Positions 35,408 through 42,827 of a stretch of DNA of 64,000 bases are shown piece by piece. Source of the stretch: Nocardia terrae (GTDB lineage: Bacteria > Actinomycetota > Actinomycetes > Mycobacteriales > Mycobacteriaceae); assembly GCF_009760405.1 (NCBI RefSeq), contig NZ_WRPP01000015.1:1-64000 (forward strand), written 5' to 3'. The notes below the pieces were generated by a model that made no database searches, was not told the origin of the DNA, and worked only from the letters and a program-made list of their open reading frames with translations. The first letter of the stretch is position 1. Each line of letters opens with the position of its first letter. Position numbers and translations under genes: made by a program.

Positions 35408-36445
35408 TCACGATCCGGTCACCGTGGCCTCGATCGGGTGGGCCAGCCGGGGCAGCACGGATTCGCCGTACGCCTCGAGGGTCGAGGTCTTGGCGTCGTG
35501 TTGCAGGTAGACGGCGAACTGGTCGACGCCCATGGCCTCGAGCTCGCGCAGCCGGGTCAGGTGCTCATCCGGGGTGCCGAGAACGCAGAAGCGGTCCACG
35601 ATCTCGTCGGGGACGAATTCGGCGTGGGTGTTGCCCGCGCGGCCGTGCTCGTTGTAGTCGTAGCCCTGACGTCCGGCGATGTAGTCGGTCAGGGCCTTGG
35701 GCACATCGGAGTCCGCGCCGTAGCGGGAGACGATGTCGGCCACGTGGTTGCCGACCATGCCGCCGAACCAACGGCATTGCTCGCGAGCGTGTTTCAGCGC
35801 GGCGGCGCTGCCGTCGGTGATGTAGGCGGGGGCGGCCACGCAGATGGTGACCGCCTTCGGGTCGCGGCCCGCGCGTTCGGCGGCGGCGCGCACGCGGGCG
35901 ATCGTCCACGCGGTGATGTCCGGGTCGGCGAGCTGCAGGATGAACCCATCGGCCACCTCACCGCTGAGATCCAGGGCGCGGGGACCGTATCCGGCGACCC
36001 ACACCGGCAGCCGGGAAGCGCTCGCCCACGGGAACCGGATGGTCGTGTCGCCGATCCTGGCGCTGCGGCCGTTGCCCAATTCCTGTATCACACCGATGGA
36101 TTCGCGCAGGGTCGCCAGGTTGGCGGGCCGTCCGCCCAGGGTGCGCACGGCCGAATCACCCCGCCCGATACCGCAGATGGTGCGGTTGCCGAACATGTCG
36201 TTGAGGGTCGCGAAGGTGGAGGCGGTGACCGTCCAGTCGCGGGTGGACGGGTTGGTCACCATCGGACCCACCACGACTTTCCTTGTCGCGGCCAGGATCT
36301 GGCTGTAGATGACGTAGGGCTCCTGCCACAGCAGGTGCGAGTCGAATGTCCACACGTGCGAGAACCCGTGCGTCTCCGCGATTCTCGCCAGTTCCACCAC
36401 CCGGGAGGCGGGCGGCGTGCACTGCAGCACCACACCGATATCCAT
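35408..36445 (-). CDS. TIGR03842-type F420-dependent LLM oxidoreductase
   Basis: This 345-aa luciferase-like (LLM) protein begins MDIGVVLQCTPPASRVVELARIAE and has WTFDSHLLWQEPYVIYSQIL, TNPSTRDWTVTASTFATLND and GIGRGDSAVRTLGGRPANL, the hallmarks of the TIGR03842 group, which is predicted to use F420. It sits between dihydropyrimidinase and the transporter genes. Since no flavin/iron-sulfur dihydropyrimidine dehydrogenase is present, it is a candidate for the pyrimidine ring redox step, or for oxidising another ring substrate. This function is inferred from context and is untested. Confidence 0.85.
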   Translation of the reverse strand: MDIGVVLQCTPPASRVVELARIAETHGFSHVWTFDSHLLWQEPYVIYSQILAATRKVVVGPMVTNPSTRDWTVTASTFATLNDMFGNRTICGIGRGDSAVRTLGGRPANLATLRESIGVIQELGNGRSARIGDTTIRFPWASASRLPVWVAGYGPRALDLSGEVADGFILQLADPDITAWTIARVRAAAERAGRDPKAVTICVAAPAYITDGSAAALKHAREQCRWFGGMVGNHVADIVSRYGADSDVPKALTDYIAGRQGYDYNEHGRAGNTHAEFVPDEIVDRFCVLGTPDEHLTRLRELEAMGVDQFAVYLQHDAKTSTLEAYGESVLPRLAHPIEATVTGS

Positions 36446-36475
36446 GCGGCACTCTCCCCTCGTTGGTCGAACGGG

Positions 36476-37897
36476 TCAGATGAGGTTCTGGGACAGCCCG
36501 CGTTTGACGAACCGCCCGTGCCCGGCGCTGCCCAGGTACTGTCCGGCGTCGACGAGGACGCGACCGCGCGAGAGCACGGTGTCCACGTGCCCGTCGATCT
36601 CGAAACCCTCGTAGGCCGAGTGATCCATGTTCATGTGATGGGTCTTGCCCAACCCGATGCTGGTGTGCCCGTTCGGGTCGTAGATCACCACGTCGGCGTC
36701 CGCGCCCGGACTGATCACGCCCTTGCGCGGATACAGCCCGAACATGCGCGCCGGGGCCGTGCAGCACACCTCCACCCATTTCTCGAGGGAGATGCGGCCG
36801 TCCTTGACGCCCTGGAACATCAGATCCATGCGATGCTCCACGCCGCCGATCCCGTTGGGGATCTTGCTGAAGTCGCCGAGGCCGAGTTCCTTCTGATCCT
36901 TCATGCAGAACGGGCAGTGGTCGGTGGCCACGGTGGTGACGTCGCCGGTGCGGATGTAGCGCCACAACTCGTCCTGGTGGCCCTCGGCGCGCGCCCGCAG
37001 CGGGGTCGAGCACACCCATTTCGCGCCCTCGAAACCCGGTGCGCCCAGGTTCTCCTCCAGCGAGAGGTACAGGTATTGCGGGCAGGTCTCGCCGAAGACG
37101 TTCTGCCCCTTGCCCCGTGCCTCCGCGATCTGTTCGAGCGCCTGCTTGGCCGACACGTGCACCACGTACAGGGGCGCACCGGTCAACTGCGCCAACATGA
37201 TCGCGCGATGGGTGGCCTCCTCCTCCATCTGCCACGGTCTGGTGACGCCGTGGTAGTACGGGGACTTCTCACCGCGGGCGAGCGCCTGCTCCACCAGCAC
37301 ATCGATGGCGATCCCGTTCTCGGCGTGCATCATCAGCACCGCTCCGAGATCACCGGCGGTCTGCATGGCGCGCAGGATCTGCCCGTCGTCGGAGTAGAAG
37401 ACGCCCGGATAGGCCATGAACAGTTTGAAGCTGGTGACGCCCTCGGACACCAATTCGCTCATGCCCTTGAGGGATTCGGCGTCGACATTGCCGATGATCT
37501 GATGGAAGCCGTAGTCGACGGCGCACTTGCCGGCGGCCTTGTCGTGCCACAGCGCCAGACTGTCCTGCACCCGCTCGCCGGGCTTCTGCACGGCGAAATC
37601 CACGATGGTGGTGGTGCCGCCCCAGGCCGCGGCCCGGGTGCCGGTCTCGAAGGTGTCGGAGGCTTCGGTGCCGCCGAAGGGCAGCTGCATGTGGGTGTGA
37701 CCGTCGACGCCGCCCGGGATCACGTATTTGCCGGTCGCGTCGATGACGGTGGCGGCGGTGGCGGCCAGGTCGCTGCCCAGTGCCGTGGATCCCGGTTGCA
37801 CCACCGCGGCGATGGTCTCACCGTCGATGAGCACGTCGAGGGGCTGGGATCCGTTGGCGGACACCACGATTCCGCCGTGGATGAACGTCGTGCTCAC
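36476..37897 (-). CDS. hydA: Dihydropyrimidinase / hydantoinase
   Basis: This 473-aa cyclic amidohydrolase opens 5,6-dihydropyrimidines (or hydantoins) to N-carbamoyl-beta-amino acids. Metal ligands are visible: HTHMQLPF (His pair near residue 67), FKLFMAYPG (the carboxylated lysine region), HAENG, VHVSA and the Asp in ATDHCPF. GTG 37897 is used; it overlaps the stop of the upstream amidohydrolase gene by 4 nt (GTGA). It is the second step of reductive pyrimidine degradation. The next enzyme, encoded just upstream, cleaves the carbamoyl product. Confidence 0.93.
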   Translation of the reverse strand: MSTTFIHGGIVVSANGSQPLDVLIDGETIAAVVQPGSTALGSDLAATAATVIDATGKYVIPGGVDGHTHMQLPFGGTEASDTFETGTRAAAWGGTTTIVDFAVQKPGERVQDSLALWHDKAAGKCAVDYGFHQIIGNVDAESLKGMSELVSEGVTSFKLFMAYPGVFYSDDGQILRAMQTAGDLGAVLMMHAENGIAIDVLVEQALARGEKSPYYHGVTRPWQMEEEATHRAIMLAQLTGAPLYVVHVSAKQALEQIAEARGKGQNVFGETCPQYLYLSLEENLGAPGFEGAKWVCSTPLRARAEGHQDELWRYIRTGDVTTVATDHCPFCMKDQKELGLGDFSKIPNGIGGVEHRMDLMFQGVKDGRISLEKWVEVCCTAPARMFGLYPRKGVISPGADADVVIYDPNGHTSIGLGKTHHMNMDHSAYEGFEIDGHVDTVLSRGRVLVDAGQYLGSAGHGRFVKRGLSQNLI

Positions 37898-38730
37898 GGC
37901 TCCACCAGCTTCCCGTAGGCGTCCGGCCGCCGGTCCCGATAGAAGGCCCAGCGATCCCGCACCACCTTGATCAGGTCCATGTCCAGATCCCGGACCACCA
38001 GCTCGGGCGCGGTATCGGAGGCGACCTCGCCGACGAACTTGCCCTCGGGGTCCACGAAGTAGCTGGTCCCGTAGAAGTCGTCGTCGCCGTACTCCTCGAT
38101 GCCGACCCGGTTGATGGCGCCGATGTAGTACTCGTTGGCCACCGCCGACGCGGGCTGCTCGAGTTTCCACAGGTAACTCGACAGTCCGCGCGAGGTCGCG
38201 GAGGGGTTGAAAACGATCTCCGCGCCCGCCAGCCCCAGCGCCCGCCAGCCTTCCGGGAAATGCCGGTCGTAACAGATGTAAACCCCGACCTTGCCGACCG
38301 CGGTATCGAATACCGGCCACCCGAGATTGCCCGGCCGGAAGTAGAACTTCTCCCAGAAACCGTTCACATGTGGAATGTGATGCTTTCTGTACTTACCCAG
38401 ATAGGTGCCGTCGGCATCGATCACCGCCGCGGTGTTGTACAGCAACCCCGGCTGCTCCTGCTCGTACACCGGCAACACCATGACCAGCCCGAGTTCGCGC
38501 GCCAACGCCGCGAACCGCTCGGTGGTCGGCCCCGGCACCGACTCGGCGTAGTCGTAGAACTTGATGTCCTGCAGCTGACAGAAGTACGGCCCGTAGAACA
38601 ACTCCTGAAAGCAGATCACCTTGGCCCCGGCCGCAGCCGCCTGCCGCGCATAGTCCTCATGCGCCTTGATCATTGACTCTTTATCGCCGGTCCAGCTCGT
38701 CTGCACCAGCGCCGCTCGAACGATCGCCAT
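37894..38730 (-). CDS. N-carbamoyl-beta-alanine amidohydrolase (nitrilase superfamily)
   Basis: This 278-aa enzyme of the nitrilase superfamily hydrolyses N-carbamoyl-beta-alanine or beta-aminoisobutyrate to the amino acid, CO2 and ammonia. The catalytic triad is visible as E in CFQELFYGPYF, K in KYRKHHIPHV and C in VYICYDRHFPEGWR. Length and motifs fit bacterial beta-ureidopropionase. It is the first gene of the operon. The promoter lies at 38731-38853, where a GlnR-type box sits. The ammonia released gives the operon an obvious nitrogen-supply role. Confidence 0.9.
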   Translation of the reverse strand: MAIVRAALVQTSWTGDKESMIKAHEDYARQAAAAGAKVICFQELFYGPYFCQLQDIKFYDYAESVPGPTTERFAALARELGLVMVLPVYEQEQPGLLYNTAAVIDADGTYLGKYRKHHIPHVNGFWEKFYFRPGNLGWPVFDTAVGKVGVYICYDRHFPEGWRALGLAGAEIVFNPSATSRGLSSYLWKLEQPASAVANEYYIGAINRVGIEEYGDDDFYGTSYFVDPEGKFVGEVASDTAPELVVRDLDMDLIKVVRDRWAFYRDRRPDAYGKLVEP

Positions 38731-38750
38731 ACATTGTGATACTGCACGTG

Positions 38751-38764
38751 AAACGAATTCGCTT
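38751..38764. promoter_or_regulatory. Palindrome AAACGAATTCGCTT in the shared promoter
   Basis: The near-perfect palindrome (one mismatch pair) ARACGAATTCGYTT lies 21 bp upstream of the amidohydrolase start. It is a candidate operator for the divergent MocR-type regulator or another repressor. Confidence 0.45.
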
Positions 38765-38780
38765 GTGTTACAAGTTGACG

Positions 38781-38796
38781 GTAACTATTTCGTGAC
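38781..38796. promoter_or_regulatory. GlnR-type box GTAAC-N6-GTGAC
   Basis: GTAAC (38781-38785) and GTGAC (38792-38796) are separated by exactly 6 nt, the actinobacterial GlnR half-site arrangement (GTnAC-n6-GTnAC/GAAAC). A further inverted GTTAC at 38767-38771 forms GTTAC-N9-GTAAC with it. The box lies 51-66 bp upstream of the pyrimidine operon start. Nitrogen-dependent activation is inferred. Confidence 0.6.
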
Positions 38797-38853
38797 CGTA
38801 AATCCTTCGGCGCGGCTCACCAAGCGCTTCATCCGGACACCCAGAATCACCTT

Positions 38854-40335
38854 GTGACAACCGAACTCGGACCACCACACGCGGCCGGGGACGACGACAT
38901 CACCCCGGTCAGCAACACCGCGGCACCGACCAACACGGTGGCAGCGCTGCTGGCAGCCGCCCACGACCGCACGGCAGCCGGTATCGCGGCCGCCGTCAGC
39001 CACCGCATCCGCTCGGGTGCCCTGGCGCCTGGCAGTCGCCTGCCCACCGTCCGAGAGGTCGCCCGGGAGCTGAGGGTGTCCCCCGCCACCGTCAACCAGG
39101 CCTGGCGCGCGCTCGCCGCGGCCGGAGCCATCGTCGCGCGCGGCCGAGCGGGCACCTTTGTCGAGAATGTTCCACACCCGCCGATCACTCCCGCAGGTGG
39201 CCGCTATCAGCGGCTACACACCCATTCCGACAACGTGTTTCGGATCGACTTGTCTCGGGGCACGCCAGATCCCGCATTACTTCCCGATCTGGCACTTGCC
39301 CTGCGTACGCTGAGCGACAACGGACGAATCGATGATCTCTCCGCTACCTATCTCGGCGTCGCCGTCCTTCCCGAACTCGAAGTGGCCGTACGCGCCGACT
39401 GGCCAGCTCGCGCCGAACGACTCACGATCCTCGACGGCGCACTCGACGCCGTCGATCGCCTGCTGACGGCCCATGTGTGCCTCGGCGACGCGGTCGCGGT
39501 CGAAAACCCGTGTTTCCCACCGTTTCTGGATATGTTGGCCCGCCTCGCCGCACGCCCCATTCCGGTTGAAGTGGACGAATCGGGGATGCTGCCCGACCGG
39601 CTGGCGGCTGCTCTTGCCAACAACGCTCCGGTCGCGATCCTGCTCCAACCGCGGGCCCAGAACCCCACCGGAGCCTCTCTTACCGCGCAACGCGTCCGTG
39701 AGCTCGCCAACGTCTTGGCAGACGCTGCCGTCGTCGCCGGATCCACGCCGATGATCATCGAGGATGACCACAGCGCGGGAATCACCAACACGCCACTGCG
39801 CTCACTGGCCACCCGGCTGCCCGGCCGCACGGTCCACATCCGCTCCTACTCCAAATCCCACGGCGCCGACCTACGGCTGGCAGCTGTCGGCGGTCCGGCC
39901 ACCTACCTCGATCCGCTCATCGAACGCCGGATGCTCGGGCCGGGTTGGTCCAGCCAGCTATTGCAGCGCGTCCTGCTGCACATGCTCACCGATGACACCG
40001 CCCACGCCACCATCGCTAACGCTCGCGCCGTCTATCGCACCCGCACCGATGCCCTCCGAAAGGCCCTCTCGCACCGCAATATCCAGCTCCCCCGCGCCGA
40101 CGGCATCAATATCTGGTTCCCAGTCGCCGACGAGAACGCCGCCCTGATCTCTCTCGCTGCAGCGGGTATCAAGGCGGCCCCGGGCGGTCCCTTCGCGGTG
40201 AACGATCACCCAGCCACCGACCACCTCCGCCTCACCGTCGCCGCCCTCCCCGATTCCGAAATTGCCACTGTGGCAACCCATCTCGTCACGGCCGCGCAGG
40301 CCATGCCAACCTATCGCCGCATCCGGCGGCTCTGA
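38854..40335 (+). CDS. MocR-family regulator (GntR HTH plus aminotransferase domain)
   Basis: This 493-aa protein has a winged HTH of GntR type (RIRSGALAPGSRLPTVREVARELRVSPATVNQAWRAL, about residues 52-88) followed by a fold-type I aminotransferase domain. The PLP lysine is in SYSKSHGADLRLA. MocR proteins use PLP as a sensor, and many control vitamin B6 or amino compound genes. GTG 38854 is the start. It is divergent from the pyrimidine catabolism operon, whose end product is a beta-amino acid, a plausible PLP-linked effector. Base composition is a little lower in GC than the genes before it. Confidence 0.88.
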   Translation: MTTELGPPHAAGDDDITPVSNTAAPTNTVAALLAAAHDRTAAGIAAAVSHRIRSGALAPGSRLPTVREVARELRVSPATVNQAWRALAAAGAIVARGRAGTFVENVPHPPITPAGGRYQRLHTHSDNVFRIDLSRGTPDPALLPDLALALRTLSDNGRIDDLSATYLGVAVLPELEVAVRADWPARAERLTILDGALDAVDRLLTAHVCLGDAVAVENPCFPPFLDMLARLAARPIPVEVDESGMLPDRLAAALANNAPVAILLQPRAQNPTGASLTAQRVRELANVLADAAVVAGSTPMIIEDDHSAGITNTPLRSLATRLPGRTVHIRSYSKSHGADLRLAAVGGPATYLDPLIERRMLGPGWSSQLLQRVLLHMLTDDTAHATIANARAVYRTRTDALRKALSHRNIQLPRADGINIWFPVADENAALISLAAAGIKAAPGGPFAVNDHPATDHLRLTVAALPDSEIATVATHLVTAAQAMPTYRRIRRL

Positions 40336-40391
40336 CTCGCAGCATTTCTCGCTCCTGCCGCACTGCTACTACCGACTTGAAGGAAACGATT

Positions 40392-40480
40392 TCTTGAGTC
40401 CTCCACTCCATGCAACGGAGTGGATTCCTGGCTCACGCTGCCGCACCGCCCGGCGGACGGTTCAGTCTTCCACGATCAAC
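40392..40480 (-). ncRNA. Putative omega RNA at the 3' end of tnpB
   Basis: TnpB elements produce an omega (reRNA) that overlaps the 3' end of tnpB and the right end, followed by a guide copied from flanking DNA. Here the right end has the hairpin TCCACTCC-N7-GGAGTGGA (40402-40424) followed by GGACTCAAG. The flank that would act as guide is the complement of about 40372-40391. Boundaries are inferred by analogy. Confidence 0.4.
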
Positions 40481-41641
40481 ACCAGCCGGGTTGAAACCAG
40501 CCCGGGCCAGCATCACCTGCGCGGAGTTCTTGTCCCTCGGGCCCACGAATCCACAGGTGACACAGACGTATGTGCGTTGCGACAACGGCAGGCGGTGCTT
40601 GGTTCTCGCACCGCATGCGCTGCAGTCCATCGTTGTATAGGCAGGCGGCACCAAGTGCAGTTCCCTGCAATGCTTGTGGGCCATAGTGATCAGCGCGTTC
40701 TTTATCAATCCGATCGCCGAGTCGGCCGCCTTGCGAGCCATCCTGGTCCGAGCGAGGCACCTTGGTTTGAAATCCTCAACGGCGATTCGATCGAAATCCC
40801 GGACGAGTCTCTTCGCCCACTTGCGGGCACGATCTTGACGCTGCCTGGCAACTTTCTTGCACTGGCGTGCGACCTGCCGGACAGCCGCACGATATCCGCG
40901 GGACGGTTTGACACCCTTCAACGGCTGACGACGCGCCATCTTTCGTTGATATCGCGCCAGTTTCACGGCCGCCTTCGGTCCATATCCCGCATACGAAAGG
41001 TCGAACTCGTCGCTGGTCGTCGTCGCAACTTGTTTGACACCCCAGTCGATCCCGATCGCGCAGTTGGTAGCCGGCAGGGGCTCCGCTTGTACCTCCACCA
41101 CGAAGGACGCGTACCAGTGCCCCAAACTATCCTGGTAGATACGAACACTCGACGGATCGCTCGGCAACTGACGGGACCACACCACCACCAGTTCTATCCC
41201 CCCGGCCAAATACAATCGACCTTGCTTCAGCCGGAAGCCTTGCCGAGTGTAATTGAGCGTAGGTCGATCTCCGGTCTTCTTCTTGTACCGCGGCATGCCC
41301 GCCCGCCGACGTGCCGGCACTCTTTCCCGAATATCCTTGAGCGCCTTCGCTCGCGACCTCCCGAAGTCTCGAATGACCTGTTGCTGAGCGACACTGCTGC
41401 CTTCACGCAGCCACCCGCACTGAGACCGAGCCCCGGTCAGCATCTTGTCTAGCGCAGCCGGACCACATTCCGTGCCCTCACGATATGCGCGCTGCGATCG
41501 CGCAACGCACTCATTCCACACCCACCGACACCGATCCGACTCGGCCATAAGCAATCCAAGTGCTGTCGACGACACCCGCACTCGAAAGGTGAAGCGCGCC
41601 GTGTTTGTCGTGACCGAAGCGGAACCTCCAGTCGAACGCAT
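40433..41641 (-). CDS. tnpB: TnpB RNA-guided endonuclease
   Basis: The intact 402-aa TnpB has a RuvC-like active site: D in IGIDWGVKQVAT, E in DRIAVEDFKPRCL and D in GPRDKNSAQV. The four-Cys zinc finger is CSACG ... YVCVTCGF. The N-terminal domain has the typical CRWVWNECVARS segment. GTG at 41614 is an alternative start. TnpB cleaves DNA next to a TAM, guided by the omega RNA, and favours retention of the element after excision. No TnpA is present, so movement would need a TnpA in trans. Low interruption suggests recent activity or selection for TnpB itself. Confidence 0.92.
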   Translation of the reverse strand: MRSTGGSASVTTNTARFTFRVRVSSTALGLLMAESDRCRWVWNECVARSQRAYREGTECGPAALDKMLTGARSQCGWLREGSSVAQQQVIRDFGRSRAKALKDIRERVPARRRAGMPRYKKKTGDRPTLNYTRQGFRLKQGRLYLAGGIELVVVWSRQLPSDPSSVRIYQDSLGHWYASFVVEVQAEPLPATNCAIGIDWGVKQVATTTSDEFDLSYAGYGPKAAVKLARYQRKMARRQPLKGVKPSRGYRAAVRQVARQCKKVARQRQDRARKWAKRLVRDFDRIAVEDFKPRCLARTRMARKAADSAIGLIKNALITMAHKHCRELHLVPPAYTTMDCSACGARTKHRLPLSQRTYVCVTCGFVGPRDKNSAQVMLARAGFNPAGVDRGRLNRPPGGAAA

Positions 41642-41815
41642 GTGCCAATGCTAACCGGAAAGATCAAGCAGCAATAGCGAATTCGCATCTGAACTGCAAC
41701 TTTTCACTTCGACGCTGAAAAGCATGACGTCCCGTCTCATCCAGCGGGCGCGCGCGGCTCCGCAGGAACCCGACAGGGTAGACACAATGAAGACCAATTG
41801 CATCGAGGAGCCCGA

Positions 41816-42247
41816 GTGGATGCCCTGGAAACCCGCCTCGCCGTACGCGAACTCGCCGAGCGCTACGCCTCGCACGTCGATCGCCGTCGTGATGTCGCCA
41901 CCGCCGAACTCTTCATCGAGGACGGCACATTGGTGATCGAGTGGGGCGGTGAGCAGGCTACGACCACGGTGCGGGGGCGCGCCGCGATCGAGGCGGCGAT
42001 GAAGCCCCTCGACCGCTACCGGGTCACCCAGCATGTGATCGCGAACCAGCTCGTCGATTTCTCGGGCGAACGGGTGCGGGCCGAAACCTACTGCACCGCT
42101 TCCCATGTCTACGACACCGCTGAGGGGCCTCGGGTGTTCGTCATGCGCATTCGCTACCTTGACACGTTCGCCCACGACGACGAGTGGCGATTCGCCCAGC
42201 GCCACTTGGTGGTCGACTGGACCGAGGACCGTCCCCTCGGAGTGTGA
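41816..42247 (+). CDS. SnoaL/NTF2-like protein
   Basis: This 143-aa protein has the SnoaL_4-type NTF2 fold: VDALETRLAVRELAERYASHVDRRR, VATAELFIEDGTLVIEWGG, and the mid-chain YRVTQHVIANQLVDFSGERVRAETYC. GTG 41816 with GAGGAG 5 nt upstream is preferred. Such proteins bind or isomerise small hydrophobic molecules. It lies just downstream of the insertion sequence, which may have separated it from former neighbours. The terminal WTEDRPLGV is common in this subgroup. Confidence 0.8.
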   Translation: MDALETRLAVRELAERYASHVDRRRDVATAELFIEDGTLVIEWGGEQATTTVRGRAAIEAAMKPLDRYRVTQHVIANQLVDFSGERVRAETYCTASHVYDTAEGPRVFVMRIRYLDTFAHDDEWRFAQRHLVVDWTEDRPLGV

Positions 42248-42345
42248 CGGCCATCACTGATACCACGCAGTCCGTTACAGTCGTCGCACCGCGGCCGATG
42301 CCCTCAGAGATGATCGACATCAATAGACGTTCCAAGGAGGGGTAC

Positions 42346-42756
42346 ATGCGCACCATCACCCGAAGCGTCACCCGGGCGGCAGGCGCCGCAGTCGTCGCCA
42401 CCGCGGCGCTGGCGATCACCACGGGCACCGCGGCCGCCGATGATTGGCCGGTTCAGCAGCCCAACAGTCCCATCTACGTGGACGAGGTCCATGGGTTCCT
42501 GACTCCCACCGATCTCGATTTCTGGAATCCGCTGGTCAATCGTGCTCGGCTGACGTCGCCCTATGGCAACTCCACTCGTGTGGTTTGTTCCGGCTTCCAT
42601 GGTGTGTACACCGATTGCTGGCAGGCCGATGCCGACGGCAATCCGCACAAGCTGGTGCGGCTGCCGTTCAACTTCCCGAATGTGTCGGGGTCCGGCGCGC
42701 CGGGCGGCGGCGTCAGCCACTGGGTCTACCCGGGCTTCATCCCCGGAATCAGCTGA
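42346..42756 (+). CDS. Secreted protein, unknown function
   Basis: This 136-aa exported protein has ATG 42346 with AAGGAGG 7 nt upstream. The signal peptide is RTITRSVTRAAGAAVVATAALAITTGTAAA, with cleavage near residue 32. The mature part (DDWPVQQPNSPIYVDEVHGF...) has two cysteines (VVCSGFHG, TDCWQAD) likely to form a disulfide, and a Gly/Ser/Pro-rich end. No domain is recognised. The terminator at 42784-42817 follows. Confidence 0.75.
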   Translation: MRTITRSVTRAAGAAVVATAALAITTGTAAADDWPVQQPNSPIYVDEVHGFLTPTDLDFWNPLVNRARLTSPYGNSTRVVCSGFHGVYTDCWQADADGNPHKLVRLPFNFPNVSGSGAPGGGVSHWVYPGFIPGIS

Positions 42757-42783
42757 TCGCGTAACCCGGATTTCGCACAAGCG

Positions 42784-42817
42784 GAAGGGCCCGCATCCGA
42801 ATGGATGCGGGCCCTTC
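42784..42817. terminator. Bidirectional terminator between the secreted protein and mpa
   Basis: A 15-bp perfect stem, GAAGGGCCCGCATCC / GGATGCGGGCCCTTC, encloses a 4-nt loop (gaat). It lies 27 bp after one stop and 10 bp after the mpa stop, so it can end both convergent transcripts. Confidence 0.88.
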
Positions 42818-42827
42818 GCCTTCCGGC

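Larger units (their letters stand above)
40391..41667 (-). mobile_element. TnpB-only insertion sequence (IS1341-type, IS200/IS605 family)
   Basis: The element contains tnpB but no tnpA. On the element's strand the left side has TTGAT (complement of 41663-41667), the TAM known for ISDra2, immediately before the putative left end. The right end is marked by a hairpin (40402-40424) and the sequence GGACTCAAG near 40391-40399. No target-site duplication or terminal inverted repeat is expected in this family. Ends are inferred and approximate. The insertion lies between the MocR gene and a SnoaL-type gene and breaks neither. Confidence 0.6.
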
